Source: Pseudomonas sp. Irchel 3E13 (GTDB taxonomy: Bacteria; Pseudomonadota; Gammaproteobacteria; Pseudomonadales; Pseudomonadaceae). From it: a stretch of 43,117 nucleotides of DNA. Of this stretch, positions 6,622-14,930 are shown one piece after another. How positions within the stretch are numbered: the stretch's first letter is position 1; each line of letters begins with the position of its first letter. The notes beneath the pieces were generated by a model, which made no database searches, had not been told where the DNA came from, and worked only from the letters and a program-made list of their open reading frames with translations. The position numbers were made by a program, and so were the translations under genes. The DNA lies in assembly GCF_900187455.1 (NCBI RefSeq), contig NZ_FYDX01000029.1:1-43117 (forward strand), written 5' to 3'.

Positions 6622-8016
6622 CTAGGCTTCGCACGCCGCGGACGCCGGATTGACCAGGCGTTCCAGGGTCGAACGATCCAAAATTTGTGTATCCAGTTTG
6701 ATATAGATGGCGGCTTCATCTGCCACCACCACTGCGTCGGTCACACCCGGCACGGCCTTCAGGCGCTCGGTCAAGCCCGCTTCGCGTAGCGCTTCGGGCG
6801 ACAACGGCATGCGCAGGCTTGTCACATAAGGTGGTTCGCGCATGGTAACAGCTACGGCAAGCCAGAGCCCGCACAAACCCGCGCAGCCGAGGAACACCGT
6901 GGTCAAGCCACCATGCTGGAACATCCATCCACCCAATATCCCGCCCAGCGCCGCGCCAAGGAACTGGCTGGTGGAATAGACCCCCATCGCCGTGCCCTTG
7001 CCGCCGGCAGGCGACACCTTGCTGATCAACGACGGCAACGACGCTTCCAGCAGGTTGAAGGCGGTGAAGAAGATCACGGTCCCGATCACCAGGGCCGACA
7101 GGCTGTTCCCCCACTCCCAGAAGAATAGCTCCGTCAGCAGCAAGACACTGACCGCGCCCAGAAGGACACGTTTCATCTTGCGCTTTTTCTCACCATAGAT
7201 AATGAAGGGAATCATTGCGAAGAATGAAATCAGCAGAGCGGTCAGGTACACCCACCAGTGCTCTTCCTTGGGCAGCCCGCCGCGTTCAACGAACGCCAGT
7301 GGCAGGGCAACGAAGCTGGCCATGAGGATGGCATGCAGGACGAAAATACCAACGTCCAGGCGCAACAGGTCAGGGTGTCGCAAGGTCGGGCCGAGCGCTT
7401 GCTTCGCCACCCCGGACTCGCGGTGGTGCAGCGGTCCGCTGGAAGCAGGCACGACGAACGCGATCAGAGCGATACCCACCAGTGCCATCGCCGCTGTCGC
7501 CAGAAACAGCCCGGACAGACCGAAGCTGCGGGTCAACAAAGGCCCGACAACCATCGCCACGGCAAACGACAAACCGATGCTCATGCCAATCATGGCCATG
7601 GCCTTGGTGCGGTGCTGCTCACGGGTCAGGTCCGACAGTAGCGCCATTACCGCCGCCGAAATCGCCCCGGCACCTTGCAGGATCCGTCCGGCAATCACGC
7701 CCCAGATCGAGTCGGCCTGAGCCGCCAGCACACTCCCCAGCGCAAAGATCACCAACCCCAGGTAGATCACCGGACGCCGGCCGATGCGGTCGGATATGAC
7801 GCCGAATGGAATCTGCAATACCGCCTGGGTCAGCCCATAGGCGCCAATAGCCAGACCAATGAGTGCCGGCGTCGCGCCCGCCAGGTCCATGCCATAGGTA
7901 GCCAGTACCGGCAGGACCATGAACATGCCCAGCATACGGAAGGCGAACACCAGGGCCAGGCCGCCTGCGGCGCGGGTTTCGCTGCCACTCATGCGTTCGC
8001 TGTGGGGATCGTGCAT
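6622..8016 (-). CDS. MFS transporter, YajR-like with C-terminal ferredoxin-like domain
   Basis: This 464-residue inner-membrane protein has twelve predicted hydrophobic segments between residues about 18 and 390 and the MFS motif A (GVISDRIGRRPVI, residues 72-84) between helices 2 and 3. Residues about 395-460 form a soluble tail (LTERLKAVPGVTDAVVVADE) resembling the small alpha/beta domain of E. coli YajR, a proton-driven exporter whose substrate is unsettled. The same gene lies between ssb and uvrA in P. aeruginosa. The start ATG has GAGG ten bases upstream. A weak promoter (TAGAAT at 8049-8044 with a poor -35) may lie in the gap shared with uvrA. Substrate is unknown. Confidence 0.88.
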   Translation of the reverse strand: MHDPHSERMSGSETRAAGGLALVFAFRMLGMFMVLPVLATYGMDLAGATPALIGLAIGAYGLTQAVLQIPFGVISDRIGRRPVIYLGLVIFALGSVLAAQADSIWGVIAGRILQGAGAISAAVMALLSDLTREQHRTKAMAMIGMSIGLSFAVAMVVGPLLTRSFGLSGLFLATAAMALVGIALIAFVVPASSGPLHHRESGVAKQALGPTLRHPDLLRLDVGIFVLHAILMASFVALPLAFVERGGLPKEEHWWVYLTALLISFFAMIPFIIYGEKKRKMKRVLLGAVSVLLLTELFFWEWGNSLSALVIGTVIFFTAFNLLEASLPSLISKVSPAGGKGTAMGVYSTSQFLGAALGGILGGWMFQHGGLTTVFLGCAGLCGLWLAVAVTMREPPYVTSLRMPLSPEALREAGLTERLKAVPGVTDAVVVADEAAIYIKLDTQILDRSTLERLVNPASAACEA

Positions 8017-8084
8017 GGATTAACCTCGTGTGAACCGGCGGCGATTCTACCAGTCCCATCGTTTAACAGCATCTACGCGACGCT

Positions 8085-8114
8085 TTGCCGCGCACCGGCG
8101 GCGAGCCGTATACT
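8085..8114 (+). promoter_or_regulatory. Candidate uvrA promoter
   Basis: TTGCCG (8085-8090), an 18-base spacer and TATACT (8109-8114) fit a sigma70 promoter 32 bases before the uvrA start. I looked for an SOS (LexA) box of the CTG-N10-CAG type and found none convincing here. Confidence 0.5.
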
Positions 8115-8145
8115 GCTCCGTTTAAGCCCGCCAAGCGAGGCCGTA

Positions 8146-10980
8146 GTGGACAAGATCCTGATTCGTGGGGCACGTACCCACAACCTGAAGAACATCGACC
8201 TGACGCTGCCCCGCGACAAGCTGATCGTCATCACCGGCCTGTCCGGGTCCGGCAAGTCATCCCTGGCATTCGACACCCTCTATGCCGAAGGCCAGCGGCG
8301 CTACGTGGAGTCGCTGTCGGCCTATGCGCGGCAGTTCCTGTCGATGATGGAAAAGCCGGACGTCGATACCATCGAAGGCCTCTCGCCAGCGATTTCCATC
8401 GAGCAGAAGTCCACTTCGCACAACCCTCGCTCCACCGTCGGCACCATCACCGAAATCTACGACTACCTGCGCCTGCTGTATGCCCGCGTCGGTACGCCAC
8501 GCTGCCCGGACCACGACATTCCGCTCGAGGCCCAGACCGTCAGCCAGATGGTCGACCTGGTCCTGGCGCAGCCGGAAGGCAGCAAGCTGATGTTGCTGGC
8601 CCCGGTGATTCGTGAGCGCAAGGGCGAGCACCTGGCGGTATTCGAGGAGCTGCGCGCTCAAGGCTTCGTCCGTGCCCGTATCAACGGCAAGCTCTGCGAG
8701 CTGGACGAGTTGCCCAAGCTCGACAAACAGAAGAAGCACAGCATCGATGTGGTAGTGGACCGCTTCAAAGTCCGCGAAGACCTGCAGCAGCGTCTGGCCG
8801 AGTCGTTCGAAACCGCGCTGAAACTGGCCGACGGCATTGCGCTCGTCGCGCCGATGGATGATGAAGGCGGCGAAGAGATGATCTTCTCCGCACGTTTCGC
8901 CTGCCCGATCTGCGGCCACGCCATCAGCGAGCTGGAGCCGAAGCTGTTCTCCTTCAACAACCCCGCCGGCGCCTGCCCGACCTGCGACGGCCTGGGGGTC
9001 AAGCAGTTCTTCGACGCCAAGCGCCTGGTCAATGGTGAGCTGACCTTGGCCGAGGGCGCGATCCGCGGCTGGGACCGACGTAACGTCTATTACTTCCAGA
9101 TGCTCGGGTCGCTGGCGACACACTTCGGCTTCAGCCTGGAAGTCCCGTTCAACGAACTGCCCGCCGACCGCCAGAAAATCATTCTCAGCGGCAGCGGTAA
9201 CCAGAACGTCGACTTCAAGTACCTCAACGACCGTGGCGATATCGTCAAGCGCTCGCACCCGTTCGAGGGCATCGTGCCGAACCTGGAGCGCCGCTATCGG
9301 GAAACGGAATCGGCTACGGTCCGCGAGGAGCTGGCCAAGTTCCTCAGTACCCAGCCGTGCCCGGACTGCCGCGGCACCCGTCTGCGCCGCGAGGCGCGTC
9401 ACGTGTGGGTTGGCGAGAAGACCTTGCCTGCGGTGACCGGCCTGCCCATCGGCGATGCAAGCCAGTATTTCGGTGGCCTGAAGCTGACCGGACGCCGTGG
9501 CGAAATCGCCGACAAGATCCTCAAGGAAATCTGCGAGCGCCTTCAGTTCCTGGTGAACGTTGGCCTCGATTACCTGACCCTTGATCGCAGTGCCGACACA
9601 CTGTCCGGCGGCGAAGCCCAGCGCATCCGTCTGGCCAGCCAGATCGGCGCCGGCCTGGTCGGGGTGATGTATATCCTCGACGAGCCATCCATTGGATTGC
9701 ACCAGCGTGATAACGATCGCCTGCTGGCCACCCTCAATCACCTGCGCGACATCGGCAACACGGTGATTGTGGTAGAGCACGACGAGGACGCCATCCGCCT
9801 CGCGGACTATGTGGTCGACATCGGTCCCGGCGCCGGAGTACACGGTGGCCAGATCGTTGCCGAAGGTACGCCCGCAGAAGTGATGGCGCACCCTGACTCA
9901 CTGACCGGGAAATACCTCTCCGGGCGGATCAAGATCGCGGTGCCGGCCAAGCGCACGCCACGCAACAAGAAGCTCTCGATCAAGCTCAAGGGCGCGCGCG
10001 GCAACAACCTGCAGAGCGTCGACCTGGAGATTCCAATCGGCCTGTTGACCTGCGTGACCGGTGTATCCGGTTCTGGCAAGTCGACGCTGATCAACAATAC
10101 CTTGTTCCCTCTCGCAGCCACCGCCCTCAATGGTGCCACGACCCAGGAAGCCGCCGCGCACGACAGCTGCGACGGCCTGCAGCACCTGGACAAGGTGGTG
10201 GATATCGACCAGAGCCCGATCGGCCGTACGCCACGTTCCAACCCGGCGACCTATACCGGCCTGTTCACGCCGATCCGCGAATTATTCTCCGGCGTCCCGG
10301 AATCGCGCTCGAGGGGCTACGGCCCGGGCCGCTTCTCCTTCAACGTCAAGGGCGGACGCTGCGAAGCCTGCCAGGGCGACGGGCTGATCAAGGTGGAGAT
10401 GCACTTCCTGCCAGACATCTACGTCCCTTGCGACGTCTGCAAGAGCAAGCGCTACAACCGCGAGACGCTGGAGATCAAGTACAAGGGCAAGAACATCCAC
10501 GAGGTGCTGGAAATGACCATCGAGGAGGCCCGCGAGTTCTTCGATGCGGTGCCAGCGCTGGCTCGCAAGCTGCAAACGTTGATGGATGTGGGTCTGTCCT
10601 ACATCAAGCTCGGGCAGTCGGCTACAACGCTGTCCGGCGGCGAGGCGCAACGGGTCAAACTGTCCCGTGAGCTATCCAAGCGCGATACCGGCAAAACCCT
10701 GTACATCCTCGACGAACCCACCACGGGCCTGCACTTCGCTGATATCCAGCAGTTGCTCGATGTACTGCACCGACTGCGCGACCACGGTAATACCGTGGTG
10801 GTGATCGAGCACAACCTGGATGTGATCAAGACCGCAGATTGGCTGGTCGATCTTGGTCCGGAAGGTGGTTCCAAGGGCGGTCAGATCATCGCCTGCGGCA
10901 CGCCAGAAGAAGTGGCGAACATGAAGCAGTCCCACACCGGGCACTACCTCAAGCCACTGCTGGAACGGGACCGAGCCTGA
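8146..10980 (+). CDS. uvrA: Excinuclease ABC subunit A
   Basis: UvrA is the ATPase that finds bulky DNA lesions and loads UvrB in nucleotide excision repair. From the GTG at 8146 (VDKILIRGARTHNL) it has 944 residues, the usual Pseudomonas length; longer upstream starts would run through the promoter. Motifs in order: Walker A1 GLSGSGKSS (31-39), zinc module with CPICGH from residue 253 and CPTC, signature LSGGEAQRI and Walker B YILDEPS of the first ABC unit. The second unit has Walker A2 GVSGSGKST (639-647), a second cysteine module CEAC from 739 with CDVC, signature LSGGEAQRVKL and YILDEPT. It is the only clear plus-strand gene of the window and is divergent from the MFS gene. Confidence 0.97.
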   Translation: MDKILIRGARTHNLKNIDLTLPRDKLIVITGLSGSGKSSLAFDTLYAEGQRRYVESLSAYARQFLSMMEKPDVDTIEGLSPAISIEQKSTSHNPRSTVGTITEIYDYLRLLYARVGTPRCPDHDIPLEAQTVSQMVDLVLAQPEGSKLMLLAPVIRERKGEHLAVFEELRAQGFVRARINGKLCELDELPKLDKQKKHSIDVVVDRFKVREDLQQRLAESFETALKLADGIALVAPMDDEGGEEMIFSARFACPICGHAISELEPKLFSFNNPAGACPTCDGLGVKQFFDAKRLVNGELTLAEGAIRGWDRRNVYYFQMLGSLATHFGFSLEVPFNELPADRQKIILSGSGNQNVDFKYLNDRGDIVKRSHPFEGIVPNLERRYRETESATVREELAKFLSTQPCPDCRGTRLRREARHVWVGEKTLPAVTGLPIGDASQYFGGLKLTGRRGEIADKILKEICERLQFLVNVGLDYLTLDRSADTLSGGEAQRIRLASQIGAGLVGVMYILDEPSIGLHQRDNDRLLATLNHLRDIGNTVIVVEHDEDAIRLADYVVDIGPGAGVHGGQIVAEGTPAEVMAHPDSLTGKYLSGRIKIAVPAKRTPRNKKLSIKLKGARGNNLQSVDLEIPIGLLTCVTGVSGSGKSTLINNTLFPLAATALNGATTQEAAAHDSCDGLQHLDKVVDIDQSPIGRTPRSNPATYTGLFTPIRELFSGVPESRSRGYGPGRFSFNVKGGRCEACQGDGLIKVEMHFLPDIYVPCDVCKSKRYNRETLEIKYKGKNIHEVLEMTIEEAREFFDAVPALARKLQTLMDVGLSYIKLGQSATTLSGGEAQRVKLSRELSKRDTGKTLYILDEPTTGLHFADIQQLLDVLHRLRDHGNTVVVIEHNLDVIKTADWLVDLGPEGGSKGGQIIACGTPEEVANMKQSHTGHYLKPLLERDRA

Positions 10981-10996
10981 TCCGGCACTGAAATGA

Positions 10997-11030
10997 AAAA
11001 GCCCCTGTCGCTCACACGACAGGGGCTTTT
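10997..11030. terminator. Bidirectional terminator between uvrA and bfr
   Basis: A perfect 14-bp stem (AAAAGCCCCTGTCG paired with CGACAGGGGCTTTT, six-base loop) has T runs at both ends, so it can end uvrA from the left and the convergent bacterioferritin gene from the right. Confidence 0.92.
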
Positions 11031-11044
11031 CTTTGCCGGGCTCA

Positions 11045-11509
11045 TTACATCTGCGATTGCAGGTAGTTCTCCAGCCCCAGCGACTTGATCAAGCCTTTCT
11101 GCTTTTCCAGCCAGTAGGTGTGATCTTCTTCGGTGTCAGCCAGTTGCAGACGGAGGATGTCGCGGCTGATGTAGTCCTTGTGCAGTTCGCACAGCTCAAT
11201 GCCTTTGCACAGTGCAGCGCGGACTTTGTATTCCAGGCGCAGATCGGCGGCGATCATGTCTGGCACGGTAGCACCGATATCCAGATCGTCCGGACGCATG
11301 CGCGGCGTACCTTCCAGCATCAGGATGCGGCGGATCAAGGCATCAGCGTGTTGGGCTTCTTCTTCCATCTCGTGATTGATGCGTTCGTAGAGCTTGCTGA
11401 AGCCCCAGTCTTCGTACATCCGCGAGTGAATGAAGTACTGATCACGTGCCGCCAGTTCGCCCGTCAGCAACGTGTTGAGATAGTCGATTACGTCCGGGTG
11501 ACCTTGCAT
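11045..11509 (-). CDS. bfrA: Bacterioferritin-family iron-storage protein (BfrA/FtnA type)
   Basis: The 154-residue four-helix ferritin assembles into a 24-mer shell that oxidises and stores iron. Ferroxidase-type carboxylates and His are present: Glu18 (TGELAARDQY), Glu51 with His54 (EEEAQHAD), Glu94 (RLEYKV), and Glu127 with His130 (DTEEDHTYW). The methionine that binds heme in classical bacterioferritins (Met52 of E. coli Bfr, within DEMKHAD) is Ala here (EEEAQHAD), as in the P. aeruginosa protein first called BfrA and later FtnA. It therefore probably holds no heme by that ligand. It converges on uvrA over a shared terminator. The upstream 230 bases contain no promoter or Fur box that I can call with confidence. 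Confidence 0.92.
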   Translation of the reverse strand: MQGHPDVIDYLNTLLTGELAARDQYFIHSRMYEDWGFSKLYERINHEMEEEAQHADALIRRILMLEGTPRMRPDDLDIGATVPDMIAADLRLEYKVRAALCKGIELCELHKDYISRDILRLQLADTEEDHTYWLEKQKGLIKSLGLENYLQSQM

Positions 11510-11744
11510 CGTCCCGCCTCTCCCTGTGTGAAAGCCATAGTTTGAACCAGGATGACTGGGAGGTCACTGTGATTTACGCATAAATGTCGAAAAAAGCGGG
11601 CGAACAGTAGTGATTTTCATTGAAAAGCGTCCAAATGAGGGAGTTTCTCCTTATCACTTCGAGTTAAGCGCAATGTTTCTTCAAAACGGCGCAACAGCGG
11701 ACTGCATATCGACTAGCCAATAGGAAAAGCGATCACTAGAAAAC
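11510..11744. other. Upstream region of bfrA; no gene seen
   Basis: This gap between bfrA and the rplQ terminator contains no credible open reading frame. In P. aeruginosa the catalase gene katA occupies this position; nothing resembling it remains here. The bfrA ribosome-binding site (GAGGCGGG) is at its right-hand limit of transcription entry, just before the ATG at 11509. Confidence 0.6.
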
Positions 11745-11767
11745 AAAAAACCGGGCACAAGGCCCGG
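11745..11767 (-). terminator. Terminator of the alpha operon (after rplQ)
   Basis: On the minus strand CCGGGC-CTTGT-GCCCGG is followed by TTTTTT; A and T runs flank both sides. It lies 23 bases after the rplQ stop and closes the long ribosomal-protein block. Confidence 0.92.
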
Positions 11768-11790
11768 TTTTTTGTTCAAGACTGTTCGTC

Positions 11791-12177
11791 TTACTCAGCA
11801 GCTTCTACCGAGCCACCGACAGGACGATCAACCAGCTCGACGTACGCCATAGGCGCGTTGTCGCCAGCGCGGAAACCGCACTTGAGGATACGCAGGTAGC
11901 CGCCCTGACGGGTGGCGTAGCGCTTGCCCAGATCGTTGAACAGCTTGCCGACGATTTCTTTCGAACGAGTACGGTCGAAAGCAAGGCGACGGTTAGCTAC
12001 GCTGTCTTCCTTGGCCAGGGTGATCAGCGGCTCGGCAACGCGGCGCAGTTCCTTGGCTTTTGGCAGGGTAGTTTTGATCAGCTCGTGCTCGAACAGCGAC
12101 ACCGCCATGTTCTGGAACATGGCCTTGCGGTGAGAGCTGGTACGGCTCAGGTGACGTCCACTTTTACGATGACGCAT
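11791..12177 (-). CDS. rplQ: 50S ribosomal protein L17
   Basis: L17 is a large-subunit protein near the exit-tunnel side of the 50S particle. The 128 residues begin MRHRKSGRHLSRTSSHRKAM, the conserved start of the family, and include the VAEPLITLAKED and KLFNDLGKRYA blocks; the acidic/neutral C-terminus (VGGSVEAAE) is short. It is the last gene of the alpha operon, 42 bases after rpoA, and is followed by a strong intrinsic terminator. Length and start are as expected for gamma-proteobacteria. Confidence 0.97.
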   Translation of the reverse strand: MRHRKSGRHLSRTSSHRKAMFQNMAVSLFEHELIKTTLPKAKELRRVAEPLITLAKEDSVANRRLAFDRTRSKEIVGKLFNDLGKRYATRQGGYLRILKCGFRAGDNAPMAYVELVDRPVGGSVEAAE

Positions 12178-12219
12178 GATTCATTCCTTACCAAACACTA
12201 CGTTCGGTGATTACGACGA

Positions 12220-13221
12220 TCAGGCAGTCGCCTTGTCGTCTTTCTTAAGACTTGCAGGCGGCCAGTTGTCGAGGCGCATGCCGAGGGACAGACCACGGGA
12301 AGCCAGAACGTCCTTGATTTCAGTCAGGGACTTCTTGCCGAGGTTCGGAGTTTTCAACAGCTCTACTTCGGTGCGCTGAATCAGATCGCCGATGTAGTAG
12401 ATGTTCTCCGCCTTCAGGCAGTTGGCCGAACGCACGGTCAATTCCAGATCGTCAACTGGACGAAGCAGGATCGGATCGATCTCGTCTTCCTGCTCGACTA
12501 CCACGGGTTCGCTGTCACCTTTGAGGTCGACGAACGCAGCCAACTGCTGTTGCAGGATGGTTGCAGCACGACGGATAGCCTCTTCAGGATCCAGGGTACC
12601 GTTGGTTTCCAGATCAATAACCAGCTTGTCCAGGTTGGTACGCTGCTCGACACGGGCGTTTTCCACCACGTATGCGATACGGCGAACCGGGCTGAACGAA
12701 GAGTCAAGCTGCAAGCGACCAATGCTACGGCTTTCGTCTTCATCGCTCTGACGCGAATCGGCCGGCTCATAACCACGACCACGAGCTACGGTGAGCTTCA
12801 TGTTCAAAGCGCCGTTGGACGCCAGGTTAGCGATTACGTGATCGGGGTTAACGATCTCGACATCATGATCCAGCTGAATATCGGCAGCGGTAACCACCCC
12901 CGAACCCTTCTTCGACAAGGTCAGCGTAACTTCGTCACGACCATGCAGTTTGATAGCCAGGCCTTTAAGGTTCAACAGGATTTCAATGACATCTTCCTGT
13001 ACACCTTCGATCGCGGAGTACTCATGGAGTACACCGTCAATCTCGGCCTCGACTACTGCACAGCCAGGCATAGAGGACAACAGGATGCGGCGCAGCGCGT
13101 TGCCCAGGGTATGGCCGAAACCACGCTCGAGAGGCTCGAGCGTGATCTTAGCGCGGGTTGGACTGACGACCTGCACATCGATGTGGCGGGGCGTCAGGAA
13201 CTCATTTACCGAAATCTGCAT
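12220..13221 (-). CDS. rpoA: RNA polymerase alpha subunit
   Basis: The alpha subunit dimerises to nucleate assembly of RNA polymerase, and its C-terminal domain contacts UP elements and activators. The 333 residues show the N-terminal domain (about 1-235, with the dimer and assembly region ERGFGHTLGNALRRILLSS). A charged linker (VEQEDEIDPILLRPVDD) leads to the alpha-CTD (about 250-320, with NCLKAENIYYIGDLIQRTE and LGKKSLTEIKDVL). It lies between rpsD (22 bases) and rplQ (42 bases) in the alpha operon, so its level is tied to ribosomal-protein synthesis, usually under S4 control. Confidence 0.98.
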   Translation of the reverse strand: MQISVNEFLTPRHIDVQVVSPTRAKITLEPLERGFGHTLGNALRRILLSSMPGCAVVEAEIDGVLHEYSAIEGVQEDVIEILLNLKGLAIKLHGRDEVTLTLSKKGSGVVTAADIQLDHDVEIVNPDHVIANLASNGALNMKLTVARGRGYEPADSRQSDEDESRSIGRLQLDSSFSPVRRIAYVVENARVEQRTNLDKLVIDLETNGTLDPEEAIRRAATILQQQLAAFVDLKGDSEPVVVEQEDEIDPILLRPVDDLELTVRSANCLKAENIYYIGDLIQRTEVELLKTPNLGKKSLTEIKDVLASRGLSLGMRLDNWPPASLKKDDKATA

Positions 13222-13243
13222 GGATGCACCTATTTTCTAGCCC

Positions 13244-13864
13244 TTACTTGGAGTAGAGCTCGACAATCAGGTTTTCGTTGATGTCGGCAGACAGGTCGCT
13301 GCGAGCAGGAACGTTCTTGAAAACGCCCGACTTCTTGGCAGCGTCCACTTCTACCCACTCAACGCGGCCACGCTGAGCGCACAGTTCAAGGGCTTGAACA
13401 ATGCGCAGCTGGTTCAGCGATTTCTCGCGAACTGCGACCACGTCACCCGGACGAACTTGGTAGGACGGAACGTTTACAGTCTTGCCGTTTACGCTGATCG
13501 CTTTGTGCGAAACCAGCTGACGGGATTCGGCACGAGTAGCGCCAAAGCCCATACGATAAACGACGTTATCCAGACGGCATTCGAGCAGTTGCAGCAGGTT
13601 CTCACCAGTAGCGCCTTTCTTGGAAGCCGCTTGCTTGTAGTAACCGCTGAACTGACGCTCGAGCACGCCGTAGATACGACGGACTTTTTGTTTCTCACGC
13701 AGCTGGGTGCCGTAGTCGGACTGACGGCCACGGCGCTGACCGTGGATACCTGGGGCTGCTTCGATGTTGCACTTCGATTCCAGAGCGCGAACGCCACTCT
13801 TCAGGAACAGATCGGTGCCTTCACGACGAGACAGTTTGCATTTTGGACCAATGTAACGTGCCAT
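13244..13864 (-). CDS. rpsD: 30S ribosomal protein S4
   Basis: S4 is a primary 16S rRNA-binding protein that starts 30S assembly and, in E. coli, represses its own alpha operon by binding the mRNA before rpsM. The 206 residues show the N-terminal MARYIGPKCKLSRREGTDLF and an S4 RNA-binding domain (about 96-155, LECRLDNVVYRMGF, GDVVAVREKS). It lies 15 bases after rpsK and 22 before rpoA. No unusual substitution stands out. Confidence 0.98.
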   Translation of the reverse strand: MARYIGPKCKLSRREGTDLFLKSGVRALESKCNIEAAPGIHGQRRGRQSDYGTQLREKQKVRRIYGVLERQFSGYYKQAASKKGATGENLLQLLECRLDNVVYRMGFGATRAESRQLVSHKAISVNGKTVNVPSYQVRPGDVVAVREKSLNQLRIVQALELCAQRGRVEWVEVDAAKKSGVFKNVPARSDLSADINENLIVELYSK

Positions 13865-13879
13865 TTATCTGTCTCCTGA

Positions 13880-14269
13880 TTACACGCGACGCTTCTTCGG
13901 CGGACGGCACCCGTTATGCGGGATTGGCGTCACGTCGGTGATGCTGGCGATCTTATAGCCGCAGCCGTTCAGTGCACGAACAGCGGACTCACGACCTGGA
14001 CCTGGACCCTTGACGTTGACGTCGAGGTTCTTCAGGCCGTATTCCAGCGCAGCTTGACCAGCACGTTCTGCAGCTACCTGAGCGGCGAACGGGGTCGATT
14101 TGCGGGAACCACGGAAACCCGAACCGCCGGAGGTAGCCCAGGACAGAGCGTTACCTTGACGATCGGTGATGGTCACGATGGTGTTGTTGAAAGACGCGTG
14201 GATGTGGGCGATGCCATCAACCACTGTCTTTTTGACTTTTTTACGAGGACGAGCAGCAGGTTTTGCCAT
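13880..14269 (-). CDS. rpsK: 30S ribosomal protein S11
   Basis: S11 sits on the 30S platform and touches the mRNA exit region near the E site. The 129 residues have the basic N-terminus (PRKKVKKTVVDGIAHIHA), the NNTIVTITDRQGNALSW core and the conserved tail DVTPIPHNGCRPPKKRRV. It follows rpsM by 30 bases and precedes rpsD by 15 in the alpha operon. Normal length and ends. Confidence 0.98.
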   Translation of the reverse strand: MAKPAARPRKKVKKTVVDGIAHIHASFNNTIVTITDRQGNALSWATSGGSGFRGSRKSTPFAAQVAAERAGQAALEYGLKNLDVNVKGPGPGRESAVRALNGCGYKIASITDVTPIPHNGCRPPKKRRV

Positions 14270-14299
14270 GTCTAAATTCCTGTCGATTCGCTGGTGCGA

Positions 14300-14656
14300 T
14301 TACTTGCGGATCGGCTTGCGCGGACCTTTACGGGTACGGGCATTGGTCTTGGTACGCTGACCGCGTACTGGCAGACCCCGACGATGACGCAGGCCGCGGT
14401 AGCAACCCAGGTCCATCAACCGCTTGATTTTCATGTTGATGTCGCGACGCAGGTCACCTTCAGTGGTGAACTTCGCAACTTCGCTACGCAGCTGTTCAAT
14501 CTGCTCGTCGCTCAGATCCTTGATCTTTGCGGCTGGGTTTACCCCAGTGTCTGCACAGATTTTCTGTGCAGTGGTGCGACCAACACCGTAGATGTAGGTC
14601 AGCGAGATAACAGTATGCTTGTTATCTGGAATGTTAACGCCTGCAATACGGGCCAT
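14300..14656 (-). CDS. rpsM: 30S ribosomal protein S13
   Basis: S13 lies in the 30S head and bridges to the 50S subunit and the P-site tRNA. The 118 residues start MARIAGVNIPDNKHTVISLT and end with the basic RTKTNARTRKGPRKPIRK tail that reaches the tRNA; GLRHRRGLPVRGQ is visible before it. It is the first gene of the alpha operon. It follows its own promoter and a roughly 53-base leader, where S4 repression would be expected to act by analogy with E. coli. Confidence 0.98.
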   Translation of the reverse strand: MARIAGVNIPDNKHTVISLTYIYGVGRTTAQKICADTGVNPAAKIKDLSDEQIEQLRSEVAKFTTEGDLRRDINMKIKRLMDLGCYRGLRHRRGLPVRGQRTKTNARTRKGPRKPIRK

Positions 14657-14715
14657 TCAGTGGGACTCCAATTGACAGCTACCTACGCCCCGGAAGCCAA
14701 GAAATAGGGCGCGAG

Positions 14716-14744
14716 ATAATATCGCTGTAGAAACAATTAATCAA
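14716..14744 (-). promoter_or_regulatory. Alpha operon promoter (before rpsM)
   Basis: On the minus strand TTGATT (14744-14739), a 17-base spacer and TATTAT (14721-14716) form a good sigma70 promoter. The predicted start near 14709 gives a leader of about 53 bases before the rpsM ATG. The -35 box directly abuts the hairpin that ends the spc block. Confidence 0.65.
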
Positions 14745-14768
14745 CCCAGCAGCACACTAGCTGCTGGG
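14745..14768 (-). terminator. Hairpin at the end of the spc block (after rpmJ)
   Basis: CCCAGCAGC and GCTGCTGGG pair in a perfect 9-bp stem with a six-base loop, 19 bases after the rpmJ stop. The downstream strand is TTGATTAATTGTTT rather than a pure T run, so it is probably a leaky terminator that lets some spc transcripts enter the alpha operon. Confidence 0.6.
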
Positions 14769-14787
14769 CTTGAAGCGCAGATCACAC

Positions 14788-14904
14788 TCAGCCTTGGCGC
14801 TGTTTGTGACGTGGTTCCGCGCTGCAAATTACTCGAACGACACCTTCGCGGCGAATAATTTTGCAGTTACGGCACAGTTTTTTCACCGATGCACGAACTT
14901 TCAT
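14788..14904 (-). CDS. rpmJ: 50S ribosomal protein L36 (zinc-binding form)
   Basis: This 38-residue protein ([20 protein letters not shown] at the start, ending PRHKQRQG) is the smallest 50S protein and helps organise 23S rRNA near the peptidyl-transferase side. Its zinc ribbon is intact (Cys11, Cys14, Cys27, His32), so it is the zinc-containing paralogue rather than the zinc-independent one made under zinc limitation. It follows secY by 26 bases with a GAGG-type ribosome-binding site and is the last gene of the spc block. Confidence 0.96.
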
Positions 14905-14930
14905 CACCAACTCCTCGAACCTTAGGGGTT

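Noticed and set aside
7675..8145. Upstream in-frame extension of uvrA by 157 codons
   Set aside because: It overlaps the transporter gene on the other strand and runs through the uvrA promoter. UvrA homologues begin at the DKILIRGA sequence.
8044..8145. A possible SOS box controlling uvrA
   Set aside because: I found no CTG-N10-CAG palindrome in the divergent region.
8257..9891. A minus-strand open frame of 544 residues opposite uvrA
   Set aside because: Shadow of uvrA, which has both Walker motifs and both cysteine modules in the other strand.
11510..11744. A Fur box before bfrA (GATTTTCATTGAAAA-like)
   Set aside because: Match to the 19-base Fur consensus is too poor to support.
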